64,000 bases of DNA, from positions 1-64,000 of the forward strand of contig NW_024068487.1 in the NCBI RefSeq assembly GCF_009389715.1, written 5' to 3'. This stretch comes from Phoenix dactylifera (taxonomy: Eukaryota; Streptophyta; Magnoliopsida; Arecales; Arecaceae). The position numbers and the translations under genes were made by a program. The notes below the pieces were generated by a model. It saw only the letters and a list, made by a program, of their open reading frames with translations. It was not told the origin of the DNA and did no database searches. Below, in pieces: positions 37,656-52,233 of the stretch (position 1 is the stretch's first letter; each line of letters starts with the position of its first letter).

Positions 37656-40600
37656 CAACAACCCATATGTCTTGTGGCTCCCATTAAGCCCGAGAATTTA
37701 AGCTAGCAAAGTGATAAAAGCCAACTCCTGCCTAACCCAGTTAGCCAACAACAAAACTAGCACATAAAAGTTTACTAGTTTAGACTACCAAAGCTCACTG
37801 GCGGTAGCTGACTCTGTTCTTTTGGATAAAGTTTCAACGAGATCAGGGCTGCATCATGTGGAAGTACGGTTCTTTCAACCTTTCACCATTACTTGAAGAA
37901 GACCACAGGAAGAACCACGAGTATCTGGTCCGCGTGCCTATCCATATGCCCAAAGGTCAACGACTAGGGGACAAAAGTAGTTCATATTGTCAATACGAAC
38001 ACATCAGCCCATCCATTGTTATCCTTTAAAACTTTGAGACATCATCTTTTCCTACGTTTTTGTTATTCTTAAAACTTTGTGGCTCCATCTGTTCCCATGT
38101 TTCCCTGAGTGACCCGAATCCTAGCCTGTAAGATTATGATTTTCTTGTTCATTCCACTTGTAAAACAAGTTCATCTCGGCCGAGGGAGAAGGTAAAACAT
38201 ATAATTTTAGATGAGTAAATCTCAGTGCTTCATCACTGGAGATGTCTAAAATAGGTGAGTTCATGTGTCTAGATTGGGGACATATTCTCTTTTGTGGCAA
38301 AACATGGTTATAGTGAATGATGATAACGTAGGGAACAATCAAAACAACATCTAGAGTCCGAGTTTCATTAGAAGGTAACGAATGTGCGATGCAACGGAGG
38401 AGAAAAACAAAGAAGAGGACTTGTCAGAGGTCAACTCAACGATTCCCCTTTGCACGCATGTGAGCCTCTTATTTGAGGGGAGACCTTATGAAGCCCAACA
38501 CTCACAAAGTGCTCTATGGCTGCTCCTTACCCTAGCGTTTCCTATAATCATATGGCAGTGGAAGCCACTTATCACTAAAGCACCCTCCTGCTGCTTTGCC
38601 ACTTCCTCATGTTACATGGCATGAGCTCTTATAAAACTTCTCCATAGCCGTTGCTCTTCTCTTGCAATGTCGAAAAGGTGACTATTTTCAACCTCACATT
38701 GAGCTCCATGTGACAACTTGGGCAATGCCTCAGTGACTCTGAAGAATCTAAGGAAGGTGAACTTTAGTGTTGGCATCTAAATGCGCTTAGATATTTAAAT
38801 CCAAGTCTTTTTGGCCGTGCCACTCATCTATATACCCAAGCCTAGTCTTGGCTTATTTGTGAAAGTAACTTTTGCAGCAATTGGCACCATCCAAATGGCT
38901 TGATCTCTACTGGTGCTCCTTCGACATCCATAGCACTGAATGAGAACATGACCTCTGATGACAATGGACGGTGACAAAGGACTCGTAAAAGCCAATGCCT
39001 GGAATGAGGCTAGCTAGCCATGGCTACAGTGCTCAGGCCATCTTTGTGATGGAAGGAGTCCATAAAGAAGTCATCAAATGAACTGTGAAGATAGCATTCA
39101 ATGAATCATTATGTTTTGAGGGAAGACCTCAGCATTTGGCTATATTTATGATGAAAGGTCTGAATGTTCTCAATTTGCGAAGGTCAACACAGAAGTGAAA
39201 GTGTCACACTACTTGGACAAGTGCATCCCCTACAACCACGATGGAGGAGACATCCCTAACCTTTTGAAAAGCATGAACTCCAATACCAGTTCGTAAGAAA
39301 GCCCCTTTTTCTTGAAACAATTATTTTTTTAACCTCCTAGAATTCTAGTCCTGCAGTCTATGAAAGTCCTTTCACTACTCAGAGAAGCACAATTCACGGT
39401 GGAGAGGAAAAGCAAACTAGAATCGAAGCTTCCATTTCAGAATTGATTTATCTTACCAAAAAGTGTCACTCGTGATGGGAGAATGTCCGTGAGGAGGAGG
39501 CAAGAAAGGGAGTTTCAGAGGGTCAACCAATGAGCCTGCATGCACTCAAAAACTATAGTAAGTGACCCTTATCCTGACTGGAAGAAAGCTGAGTGGAGGG
39601 AACACCCACATCCAAGAAGAATAAAAATTTCAGACTTTCTCAAACTATTCTCTGAAAGAATGGGAAGGTCTTTTCCTACTGAGGAGCACAGATCCTCTAT
39701 GGTGAATGGTCTGTCATGCGGAACTCAATGACCATCGGATGGCTATCAAACAAAATAACTTTGCATGCCATACACACCTGTCCATCTTCTGATGGCAGCC
39801 ATCGAGTGCGGCGCGGCACTCTGCGGTGCAAACCGCACACTGCAAGGGATCTTGGGCTGTTTCTTATTATGAGTCTTCCCGAACTAATCATAGGTTGAGA
39901 GGAAATCATAGTGGCAATGTGGAAGATGCCTTACTAGCTGGTCACTTTGCACATGATAGGTTTTTTAGGTGGAGTAAGCTAAAGTGCAATGTTCAGAATA
40001 TCAGTAGAAAAAAGCATCAACCTATAGGCACTTACAGCTCACAGCACACTGATGTTAGACACAAGCTGCCCCAGAAGAACCTTGCCCAATGAAATCCAAA
40101 TAATTCAACAGACAGCCTGTTGTCACATGAAACGAAGAGTGCCAAGTCTTTAAAGCCTAGCTAAAATCTGTAATTTGTAGCAGTTCATTGTGTACTCGAT
40201 TAGTTCGGAATAGAGCATGTAAAAATTGCTAGGAACATTGATTGGATTATCAAGCAAAGGATAAGTAGATCCTCAATAGCTAGTTATCATCAATTGAATT
40301 GTCAAAACATGGCCAATTTATGTGAATCACAGCTGAACCTACTGTTGCAGGAATTGAAGTCCCTTAAAAAGTTATAAACGCTTGAAAACTGGAATCTTGG
40401 AAGATTATTGTTCTGGGATATAAAAAGGTTCCTCTGGTGATGTACAAAAAACTCAGGAAGTTGGCAATGCTTCGGACTGCAGAAAGATGACTCATAATCA
40501 ACCTCTGCTTAACTTGGCCTAAATGAGCTATCAAATTTTTTTCTCGATCAATTGATCCTCGAAAAGACAACAAATTGCTCTTCATTCAGCAGGTTTGTGA

Positions 40601-42761
40601 TTCCAAACGCTAGGCTCTCCAAGAGAGAACCTGAGATGATGCAATGTAATGGACCCATTCTACTCCTAGGAGTGTACTTGATATAATTTTTACAATGCAG
40701 TGGAGCATTCCATTTCTGTGACATGAAGCAAACCACAATGAGAGAGTTCAAGAACGACCGAGCATTTCTGCTTTACATAGATAGGCATCATTGAGTTTTA
40801 TCACTTTATTCTTACTCCTTTATGGAGGCAAAAAATCTCGTGTCCAAAAGGACAATTTAACGAAAATAGTGTTATCGCAAAGTTAAGCCATTCCTGTAAA
40901 AGTATGTAAGGCACCTATATCAAAAATCAAACCTAATGCAAGCAACAGGAACAACAAATATGAACAATTTCCTCAGAGATGCGTTCAGTGCCTACTGCTA
41001 CAAAATGTTTTAATATCAACCATGAAGATTTAAGTGTGTCCTGGTGTGTGTGTGTGTCTTTGTACTCGAAAAGTAATTGGCCCCAAGTACTTCCATACAA
41101 AATCAATAACAAACCTTTTCAAATGAAAATCTACATCTTCGGCGAACACGTATATTGCCAAGAAACTAGGTAGACAACAGGTTGATACATGGCGGATAAT
41201 TTAAATAGTATGATATTGTGTTCTGATTCAATTTATAGTTATTGAGTTATTACTTATATGCGTTTAAAGATGTCCGGATCAATTTTAATAGTTTGGATGC
41301 TCAAATTGCATGCCCTACCATATCTTTCACCTTGATAATATGTTAGCATCATCCACTTCCACTTGTGTTCAAGTAAAAGACATTCAGAAAACTTTTTTGT
41401 TTAGACATTGTTGATCATGATCCATGGTGATGTTGCTTTCCTTTTTCTTTTTTTTTTGGTGCATGTGCATGAGTGCATGCATGCAAACTTGATTTTTTTT
41501 TTTTTTAAAAAAAAAAAGTAGCCGTTGCAGACCATGGTCAATGGTAATTTGGCATGGGATTTTTTTTCTTTTGTGCATGGGCGTGAGAGGCTCTACCATG
41601 TCACCCATTTCCACTCAATGTTTAAGTAAAAGACCTTCATAAAACTTGATTTTCTTGATTTTTTTTCAATGAAATTTAGACACCGAGCGGTGATTTTACA
41701 TGGAATTTTTTTTTTAATTGTGTGCTTTTTGAAATTTAGAAATTGTATAACGTGGTGAATGGTGATTTTGTGAGTGTGAAATGTGAAGCTCAATCTTTAC
41801 TACACTCAGGTGATTGATCATCAGGATCATCAGCATTCCTTATTGTATTACGTGGTGAAATAATTACTGAATTAATGTATTTTTCTTAAATGAAGAGAGA
41901 AGAGGTCTCTGCCATAAAAAGTAAAGAGGCAGAGATAGATTAAAAAATTTGATGGGTGGATGCTGTGGAATGAGGATGCAAGATAATGGAGCAAGTGTGG
42001 CATGGGCAGAAGAATTCGGCCACCAAGGAGCTGCTCTCTGGTTAGGGTGGACTTGGTTTCATGAAGAAATCAATAAAATACATGATGTAAACTACCTGAA
42101 AGAGACTATTGAAAAGTAGGGCAAATTGCCCTTAGAGTGACATGTTCAGCACAAGATCAGCTAGAGGCATACACTGCGGCAGACAAGCAGAACTGCCTGC
42201 CTGTGCTGGTTAGTGGTGAACTTGAAACTTATTGGATCATACAAAATGTCAACATGTTTATTTTCTAAGAAAGTTCTTGTCATTAGAGACCATGAACTGA
42301 CATATTGTAGGATTGATTTATAACATATTGGAGGTCCAAATCAGCATGACGGGACATATACAAGATGGGATCAAAGGTTTGTGGTTTATAGGCATGCCAC
42401 TGATCTTTCTGATCAGCCCATCCCTTCTTCCTTCATGCTTTCCTGTACAAAATCACATCTCTACATAAGATAAACGATAAGCAACCAATCTATAATGGGA
42501 ATTAAGGTCTAAATAGTAAGGATGAATTGATAGGCAGGCACTGTTGACAATGCATAATCTAATGAACAGTCTTATAAGAGCACAATTCTCCGCTCGATAC
42601 AAATTGCCCCATCTCTAGCAAACATCGTGATCTCAACATCCATATGTCCTTTCCAATAATAGATTTGTTAGCATATGTAATTTGCAAAATGAAAATAGAT
42701 AGCATGTTGCTATCACCATTTAGGATAACCTGAGGTGAAAATTCTGATGGTAAATCATGAA

Positions 42762-45700
42762 CTATATGCCAGGACTGTTCAATGCCATGAACTTCATCTG
42801 TTCATTCATAGCCAGCAGTTGTGCTTCCTTCTTATCAAGCATAGCAGTTAACCTGACATTCTCTTCCATAAGCTTCTGAACTTCAGCCTCCTTTTGCATT
42901 TTCTCTGCCTCAAGGCGAGCAGTCTTGGCAATTAACCTATAAAAGACCACAATTAAGTGATTAACACGATCAACATGATATTTTCTGCAGAAACCCAATT
43001 TTAGATATAAAGAAATTTAGTACCTCGCTGGATGTTTATCAAATATTTGTAGACGACCATCATTAAGATATGGCAAGAAGATCAAATTTATGCAGAAATT
43101 CAAAAGATATGGCAAGAAACTCATGCATCAAAAAAAAAAGGACACCCCTAGGCTCCAGCACAAATGTTTCATGTATATAGAACTTGTAATAAAAATTTAC
43201 AAAAGGACTAAATTTCTTTTCGGGTTACATATCTATATCTCTTTTTAAGATTACATCATCATAAAATTCTTGCCACCATAAAATCATTCTATTGAATAAA
43301 GCTGTAGTAGGCGTAGCCAGTGGTTTGGTGACACTTCAGTCAGCATGATGAGCAATGGTAGAACCACAATAAAGAGAGAAAATGCATACTAGGAGACAAG
43401 GATAGCTAATGGGCTTTTAATGAAAATGGGAGAAAACATACTCCAACATAGCATCCTGCTTGAGAAACTCAGTTACCGCTTGAGAAACTCAGTTCATCTC
43501 AATAAGAGCCAGTGGCAAAACTCGATCAGAGACAACAAGCAGGGTTCCACCCAGAGCCGACGTGCTGTCAGGAAATTTGATCCTTGGCTTGTGAGCAAGA
43601 GAAAGTCAACAGGCTTCAAGAAAAAGAGCCAATGGACTCTGAGGAAGTCCAAGGCTTAGCTGGTGACAAAGAGAGCCTATAGTTCTACAAGACGAAGGGG
43701 TTCACCTTAAGCTAGTAGAGAAGGGGATAGATTGATGGATATGTTGAAGATTGAAGGGGCTCACCCCAAGGTAGTAGAGAGGGAGATAGAGTGACAGATA
43801 TGAGACACTTGAAGAGATGGGCAGGATGAGTTATGGATGTGTCTAGAGAGTAGTCCCTATCTCTCTCATGTATACATATATACATACATACTTACATATT
43901 GAGGCCGTTGGATTTTATTTGCTGGGTAAAAAATGAAACAAATGAAGTTAGATCAGCATTTATTATGGGAAAGGTCATGATAAAAGGTAAGTGTTTGATT
44001 GAGTCCAATCTAAGGGCCTAGGGTTGGGTTTTAGGGCTTGCTGAACACATGATCTATCCAGTTTGAGTCTGAAACCCCAACCCGACCTAATTATGAAAAG
44101 CGCTTACCCTATGTTATTGCTGTCTTGCATCACCAACCCCGTAAGCCTACAATTGTGTATTAGCAATGTTGGGGATTTTTACGTTGTTGCTTATACTTTT
44201 CCTAGGATCCACCTTCCCATTTAAGTCAACTCTTCCATAAAGTTGCCATGTCAGCAAAGTGACACCTTTGTGACTTAACCTTACACAAGTTAATTGCTTC
44301 CTCCTGCCCATGCTTTTCTTTTGTGGCCATGTATCTTCAACCATCATCTCAGCTAATCTTTTGGACGTGACATCATGGTGACATTATATTCTCTCATAGG
44401 CTCTTATACTCTCTAATCCAATAGAACCTACCAGTAGCATCACATGGTCAATTCACCTTTTCAGCAGTAGTCTTGAATTCTGATCCACTTACACTATGAC
44501 ATGGGGTTTAAGAAAGAGTTCAGTGACCTATAGACTTATGTACAAAAATAACACATGCATGTTTAATGTGTTTCTCATAAGCTTTTGATTGGACTTCTGT
44601 CCAATCTCTCTCTCAAAAAAAAAAAAGTGTTTTCATAAGCATTTTTACATTATTTTATGAATCAATGCATTTTGAATATCAATGAATTCACTGCATGGTT
44701 TTTACAAATGGTAGCGTGCGAGAGTTCCTTTAAGATTCTACATATTTGACTTTATACCAGAATAGCAATTCCATCAACTCCAATGCTTTTCCTCAAGTTT
44801 CAGCCACCATGTTTTTTTACGTTTCTCAAATGACAAAATGACACGCTCACATCGATTATTATAAACAAACACAACATGAGTGTCATATGAAAAACCAGAT
44901 GATTGTTAAACAAACAGCATGACGCCAGTACAATTAACAATTAGTCTAACTTGCACTAGCTAAAAGACATTGGTTTGCTGTTACCCTAGAATAGCAAGAA
45001 TGCTGTAACTACTAATTCTTGGAAGACACGTCCTATGGTAACCAAAGAGGGCTCAATGTTTAGATAGTGAGTAATTAAATTACATAAGCATGCATTATTT
45101 TGCAATTTCTTGGCAATTAATGCAATCACATTGTTACAAAGTAACATGCCATTTTCACTGAACCCAGTGATTTTCAGATCATAGAAAAATCAAATTAACT
45201 TGGTCTCTGTACAAATTTAATCAACTTCAAACACAATCTCAAAATCAGGAGCAAGTAGTAACACAAAGAAGCAAATCTGGCTTTACATGCGAAACAGTTA
45301 ACTTCGGGGACACATTGAAGTTGAAGGTGAATCAAAAGAAGAAACATGAAGGGTGCAATAGCAGATAGCAGGACTCCTTTTGTAACTGAAATGTTATGTA
45401 TGCAGGTCATGCAAATTTAGGAGATTATATATTTATTGTAGACCATTATCAAATCCAAATTAGACTGCTACACTACAAAGGTAGTACGAAAGTCATGCTG
45501 CATCTGAAAAAATGTAAAAAGGAAAAAAAAAAAGGAAGCATCATAAAGCAAGAACACAAGTGCATAATAAGGGGAAAATAAACAATAAGCATATGCTCAG
45601 AAAAATATGGATTTCATTCCAATGAAAAGCACAGCATTTGCAGTTAAGCAAAGTAACAGGATGATACCTTTCAAAAAGCTTTTCCATTGTTTGAAATTGT

Positions 45701-46527
45701 TTTTCTGAGGAAATAAGGGTTTCTCTCACACTGATGAGACTGCTAACATAGGATTTCAATGCCTCAAAATCTTGCTTTACACGGCAAAGCTCTTGTTCAT
45801 TTTCTGCAGCTCGCTGTCGTTGTCTAGATATTTCCTGCACCATATCTTCAACTTTTTGCCGCATTTCATTCAAAATGTCATTTGCACCCAGTGCAAATTT
45901 TTCCATCTCTTCAACTTTTGCAGACATGCTATCAATTTGGAGTGTCTTCTTTCTAATTTCTTCCATGCCAAGATTAACTTTCTCTTTTTCGATGGCAGCT
46001 TCATTTTCTGCCATAATAACCTTTTTGACAAGAGACTCCATAACATCTGTTACCGTGTGCACTGACTTTAGTATTTCAACAAGGTACGCTCCATCATTTG
46101 CATCAATAGATCCAGACTCATTGCCGCTTGCCCGTAGTATTTCCTCCTCTGAACTTTCAAATGGAGAAAGATCAATATCCTTAGACCAGTCAGATAGTGG
46201 TATGCCATGTTTGTCAACCAGTCCCACTCCCTCCCGATGCTTGATCCCACATGAAGCATGGGCCATATGTGGATTAGCCATAATTCTTGCTTTCGACTTC
46301 AGGTAAGTCAGTAAGGTGGCAGCTATTTTGCCATTACGCCAAAGGTGTTCCAACTCCCTCTTTGCTTTGTCTTCAGAGCATTTAATGCTAGCCTTTACCT
46401 CCATAAGCTTTTCATGTAGTGCCTCAATTTGAGATTGGTGGCACTCCGACTCATGCCTACAGACATTGTTTGTTTGACTGAGGTGAGACTTAAAATTCAA
46501 TGACTCACCTTCCTTACAGTCCTCCAT
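42762..46527 (-). CDS. Plant coiled-coil protein, At3g49055-like
   Basis: A long coiled-coil protein of unknown function. The last segment (TARLEAEKMQKEAEVQKLME, then ENVRLTAMLDKKEAQLLAMN and EQMKFMALN) resembles plant proteins annotated like Arabidopsis At3g49055; that match is from memory and moderate. Two coding exons on the minus strand join in phase: 46527-45668 (donor GTATCA) and 42936-42762 (acceptor TATAG), giving 344 residues. Charged heptad-rich helices cover roughly residues 25-70 and 155-344. The middle (about 85-145) is acidic and serine-rich (SPFESSEEEILRASGNESGS) and probably unstructured. No signal peptide or membrane helix is visible. An in-frame stop lies upstream of the ATG, and an AG acceptor at 46549-46550 fits a leader intron reaching a non-coding exon near 49.4 kb. 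An extra coding exon upstream cannot be excluded. Confidence 0.75.
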
Positions 46528-46548
46528 GACCTCTTTATGTGTGCGATA

Positions 46549-49366
46549 CTAGCATATGATACAAGGTTTTCTGTTTAAGAGAAAAACATTAGATAGCAAA
46601 ATAAAACGAGAGGAGATCTTGTACTATTTTTATCATTTCTTTTCATATTTTATAGTAAAAAGTGACAACTCTTTAGTAACACTAGATAAAGAGGAACGTG
46701 CTGTGCTTGCTAGTTGTGTTCGACAGACAAATAGTAGAGACACCAACATAATTGTAAAATTAATATGGCACAGAATGACAGCTTAATGAGTTAGATTAGA
46801 ATGCCAACTGGATGCAAAAATGTTAAACATTAAGATCTTAATCCCCAGAAAAAATCTACAACTCTACTCAAGTAATGCTCAGCAAGTATTCATGCACCTC
46901 TGGAGCTTGCTTTGAGCAGGAAAAACTATTTAGAATGTTTCCTGTCAGTCTATAGACTAGAGCAGCTTTGTTATCCTGTGGAGAAGTCAATCTGCAACCA
47001 TGAAATCTTCTGATTTCCAAAGTCCTGCTAATATGGACTGCTCAAGTTTCATCCATATTCATCCACATTATCTCTCCCTTAAACGAAGATGCTACAAAAT
47101 TTCAGATATTTTGTTGTCCATACAAATAAGATTTCCATTTAAAAGATATTTATCCCAAATTAAGTAGCAACTTCTCCAAATGTGCAACACCAGTCCGTTT
47201 AATGCAAATGACCTTGTCAACATACTGACTTTGCCAAACAAACTACATCCTCCACCCTTCCAACATCTGATGCCATGCAAAAAAAACTGCCTACACTAAA
47301 AAACTGAGTTAAACATTTTACAAAAAAATTGGTTCATTATGGTTCATATAAACAAAGTATAAAAATATTGTCTGGTTACTTATCCTAGAACCTGTTATGA
47401 AGAAAGTGATCATTCAGAAGTGAGAAAAATAACTTTATTTATTTTAGGTTTTCAGTTAACTAGATCTTATGAAATTAGCAATCAAACAGCCCTTTAGTGA
47501 CATCGCATGTAGCCCTTCAAAGAAACGAATGGAGGAGAAGGATTTATTAAGCTGGCCTTAAATAGTTAGGATGAGACTTGACAGTTACAGTAATACAGCC
47601 GCTTAACTAACAAATCATTTCTAAGGTTTCCTTTTGTAGCAGGAAGCCCATGATTAGCTTCGGACCAATTTAAGGACTTCGCCCACCACAGGTATGGATC
47701 AAAATAAGTTTCTCTCAGTCAAAAGGGTGAATTATGCTGCTCGATCCATCCAATTTGCAACCTCAAGATGAAAGTTACCACCAAAGTCCTGACTCCTTTA
47801 GGCATAAACTCCCTTGAGGACTAAATTGCGAGAAATCCTACTACCTTCTTGCACTCTTGCTTTTTAGCTCCCTTTGGCTTGATTGTTACTCCAAATTGAC
47901 ATTAATTGGTTAGACTGATATGAGGAACTATCTCATATGTTGACAATTTGGAAGCAAAACCCCTACTTTAGTCTCCATCTTCTAGGTCTTCGTAAAAGAA
48001 GAAAGATCTAGGAGGAAGAGATATTTGGCCAAGATTAATGATAAATGCAGAGAGTGGGCCTGGACTTTGACTCACTTTAATAGCACCAAGATTATGGCTG
48101 CAGAGATTAAGAAATTTAACAAGGGTTTTATGGGTAAGTAGACTTTGAACCTATATTGGCTGACCTTCATATATGCAGTGGTTGGCTATGATGACTTTTA
48201 TGATTCAACATTTTTAGCATGCATGATCGTATGCATGCTGATCATATCTCAACTAAACCAAACTTGAAAAAGACCAAAGGTTGCACAAATTTTGCCTGAA
48301 ATAAATTTCTGAACTGAAATGTTAGGTCCAAGTCTAGCAGGCTTAAAGCCCGAACTCATATAACCCATGGTTGGGCCAGATGCAGCCTTCAAAAAGCCTT
48401 AGCATAACCCTAGATTTCTCAATTTATGCAATTTTGCATTCCAATTGTATCAAGCAACCTACTGCATGGCGGATCTCTCTTTTCAACTGGCTATATGGTA
48501 ACCTTTATTAGCTGGTCACCTAGGCCGGCCAGCACAAGATAGGCTTTAAAGGCTCTTGGTCTTGCTCTGATTCCATGAGGTAACCACTCTAGTAATAGCA
48601 ACTTTCACCCCAAGCTTTTCTAATATAAACCTAACAACATGTCGGACAGTGAGATATCGGCTTCAAAACTCAAGCTGATACAAAAAGTTATATAAGTGCT
48701 AGGTGCATAAAGCTTATGGCTACCTTATAGGAACGCTAACAGGTTCTTTTTCTGCTTCTTTCTTTCAACAAAACAGTCGAGTGAATATATTTCCACATGT
48801 AAAGAACCAAATTAACTAGTAATAACACCAGCAAACAACAGGAGGATGTGTTTCAGTTCTATTCGTCCATTTTAATTCATTCTTTCTTTTTGTTCACACA
48901 AAACAACTTGGCTCTGCTATGGCTAGGTTCAAAAAAGAAATTATATGGTTCAATATCAACCAGCCAAATATCTAACATTTGATCTCAATGGTATCAACAA
49001 TGGTAAAAGAAAATGATACTCCGTTTAATATCCCAACATAATGCATTAACGATCAAAATAGCAGCTAACCATGCCACAAAATAAACAGCAGCGAGAATAT
49101 TGAGGCAAATAATTGAAGAAACTCTAGCAGGTAAAAAAAAAAAAAAGACTGTACTTTTAGAGGATTCAGCACATAAAAATCTACCGACTCCGCAATAATA
49201 ATTCGACGTTCGGAGAAACACAGTAAACGGCATGGACTGGCCAAAACTATTCAAAACCCCTAATCCTAACCCTAGCGGTGACCCAATTAGATTCCGATTC
49301 CCAGTAGGAAGAACGGAGAAGCAATTGGGCGAAAGAGATTAAAGGCAATCCAATCGGGGAAAGTAC
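46549..49366 (-). other. Probable leader intron of the coiled-coil gene
   Basis: Bounded on the minus strand by a GTACTT donor (49366-49365) and the AG acceptor just before the start-codon exon (46550-46549). It contains no convincing coding frame. Long first introns in the leader are common in plants. The donor is read from the strong exon-like edge TTACTTCAAG|GTACTT. Confidence 0.4.
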
Positions 49367-49450
49367 CTTGAAGTAATTTCTTCGTGACGAAAGCGTTGAT
49401 CCTCCGTTGCCTTCTCTTTCCCCAAACCTCTCGCCCCCTCTCCCTTCCCC
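49367..49450 (-). other. Probable 5' untranslated exon of the coiled-coil gene
   Basis: A GC-rich, purine-rich minus-strand stretch (AGAAGGCAACGGAGGATCAA near 49400) ending in a splice donor. No start codon lies in it. The left and promoter-side limits are approximate; the sequence upstream to about 49560 remains GC-rich and could hold the promoter. The plus-strand frame 49384-49758 is a shadow of this region. Confidence 0.4.
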
Positions 49451-49559
49451 TCCCCGTCCACCTCCCCGCTTCTTTTTATTTGGTGTTAGGTGTTTGGGGG
49501 GCGTATCTCTCAGCTAGCCTTTACATACCTCGCTCTTGCCGGCATTACGGGTTTGGGTA

Positions 49560-52230
49560 CATGATTCCCGCTAGAGTAACGCTACGCGGCCCAAACCTGG
49601 AACCCAAGAAAAGGTTCGCAAAATGCTACTCAAGTTGCGACACGCCATGTGATACGGAGGGAGCGAGGGACACGCTATGGCGTCAACAAATAATGGGGTG
49701 TTCGCCGGTTCAAACCGGTCCGTTTAAATTTTATTTTTTTGAAATCGAACCGATTTAAATTAATTTTTAAAATTTACATCAAAACTGAATAAAATATATA
49801 CTACAAGTGGATAAAACCAGTCTAAAAAAATCAGTTCAATTTGGTTTGATTTTTCAGATTGTGAGCTAAAGAGCCTTTTTGTCAAAAGCAACCAAATGCA
49901 GTGGCTAAATAGACTTCTATCTATTTTAGTTTGAACGGGCTAAATTGGCAATTTTAGAAAGTTAAGATAGGCTCCTATATATATAACTCTATAAGAAGAA
50001 GATTGCCAAAATGACCTCGCAGTATGAAGCAAATAGGCAATTGATGACTTATGACATGTAGATGTGGAGCGTTCTTTTGGTTTATGATTTGATGTATGAT
50101 GATGAATTTAATGATTAATTTGAATAACTAATCCAAGCAAAATATATTTTTTCAGAATGAAGCAATATAGTTTTTTTAACTATATTTCTAGTTTTGGTTT
50201 GTGCATTTATTTTCAGTTATTAGTTAGATGATGGATAGAAAGAATGTTACTATAAAAGAATGCATTAGTATGGGAGAGATGAGAGACATGTTCCTAAGAT
50301 GGTGTGGGGCAGAAAATCAAGTTAGATAATGAGCACTGGACTTGAGCAATGACCTAGGTCCAAGCCTAACCTAAGTATATTGTCAATAGCTTAAAAACCT
50401 TAGCCTAAGCCTATCTCAGTCCAGCCTAGAACCTAAGATATTAAAGTCCGAGCCATGCTTGCTATTTAAGAACTAAGCTTGAGGATTGATCTGAATATGG
50501 TGGGGGTTGGGGGGTTAGGTGAGGGGGCCTTGGTGGAAGGAGGAAGATATAGGGTAAAGCAACAGGTTAAGGAGCAATGGATGCTTTTGAGTTATGTTGG
50601 AAGGGGGAGAGAGAAAAGGATGGACAGATGGAATCATGGAATATGAGAGAGAGAGATAGAGAGAGAGGAGGTGTCAACCTAGGAGGGAATGAAAGAGAAT
50701 GAGAGAGCAAGAGAGGATGAGGTAGAATGGCAAACAACAAATTACTCCCCCTGCAAGTAGAGAGAGCTGCAGGCCCTCTTGTGTTGCTTTTCTATACTTG
50801 ATGGAGTGTAGTCTCCTATACAGTAGTTAATTCTAGCATTGAGTCCATTCTTTCATGATCAAAACTATGCGATCCCCTTCTGATCATTCAGTGTCAAGAA
50901 ACTTCCTTTGATGTTGTGGGAGATGTGGTGGTTCCTAGTAGTGCAATGGATAATCTATTATCTGGTAAGAAAAAAAAATAAAAAAGAAAAAGAAACCAAG
51001 GATTTCTAGTGAGAGAAAATTAGGAATAATTGGATCAAAAATCAGCAAGAGTGGCAAATAGCAACTGCTTTCTATGATGGCTTCAATATGGTGCAACATG
51101 ATTTTAAATAATAGTATTATTATCATTTTAGTGGTTGTTATAATGATTTCGAGCACCTCTCATTATATCATTGGGGCAGATAGCATATAGCTATTATTTT
51201 TTTATTATTTTCAGTTATTTTTCATTATAATGTACCATTATAATATAATAATAGCCATTATTTTCATTTATATCATTTCTAAAATAAAATATCTTTAACA
51301 TTCATTTTTCTCTCAAAAATCTTCCAAAAAAATGCATGTCTAATTATTTTAATATTAAAATCTGAAATTAGGATGTTAACTCTAAAAATAATACTACATG
51401 CAACATTTTAAAGATATCTTTGCTATGCAATAAATTAATAGATGCATAATTGCCATGAATACAATAATGACAGTTACACGTATAAATCGATGATATTGCT
51501 TATGTGCATCTTGCTATTAAGTATTTAGGTGCAAACAATTTTATAAAGACCTCAAAATGGCAATATGCAAATAAGCTTTTGAAAAAAAAAAAACTAGTCT
51601 CACAGAAGACTCTCAAAATAACGAAATATTAAAAGAAGCTCTAAAGACTGTCAAATAACAAAATACTCTAATAAGTCCAAATAACATAAAATCACTTACA
51701 GAATAAAATCAAACTGGCTGGAACATCCTTCTGCGGCGAATGTAGATTTGAGTGACGGATGATCTGGCACTGGTATCCGCACTAGCATCTTACATGCAAA
51801 ATAATTTGTTTGGTTAGGTGATAAGTGAAATAGTTTTGTGAGTGTTTATAATTTTTTTCGTGACAACGGCTGGCCGTCGTCAAACGGAATGCAACGGTAA
51901 ACTCACACCACAACAGTTCGGGGAGCGTCCTTTGCGCAGCGACAGCAACGTTATCGCGAACGTCACTTTGGGTCCACCTGCACGGGAAAAAGCCCTCGGG
52001 ACCTCCGATCCGTGATCCATCAATCAAACGGCCAGTATCCAATGCCCAAAACAGATTCCGTACCTCCGGCCGTCCGTTGTCTATCCACTCGCTCACCAGT
52101 AAGCACCGACGTAGCCACCCACGTAGGATAGAGATACGATACGCCCCGGTGAGGGAGAACCAAGAACCAGTTCAAATCGAGACGGCCGGGTGGGGGCGAG
52201 GCGACGGTCTTTCTCTCCCTCGCCGTTCTC
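49560..52230. other. Shared upstream region of two divergent genes
   Basis: The gap between the head-to-head coiled-coil and HVA22 genes. It contains AT-rich non-coding sequence (49720-51700), a GA-rich tract at 50646-50720, and word-like repeats of the TCCAAGCCTAACCTAAG kind near 50340-50450. From 51720 the sequence becomes GC-rich, likely the HVA22 promoter. No gene is visible. Confidence 0.45.
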
Positions 52231-52233
52231 TGG

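Noticed and set aside
45772-46306. Plus-strand frames of 97 and 143 codons
   Set aside because: Antisense to the coiled-coil exon; Phe/Ser-rich as expected for the complement of Glu/Lys-rich coding.
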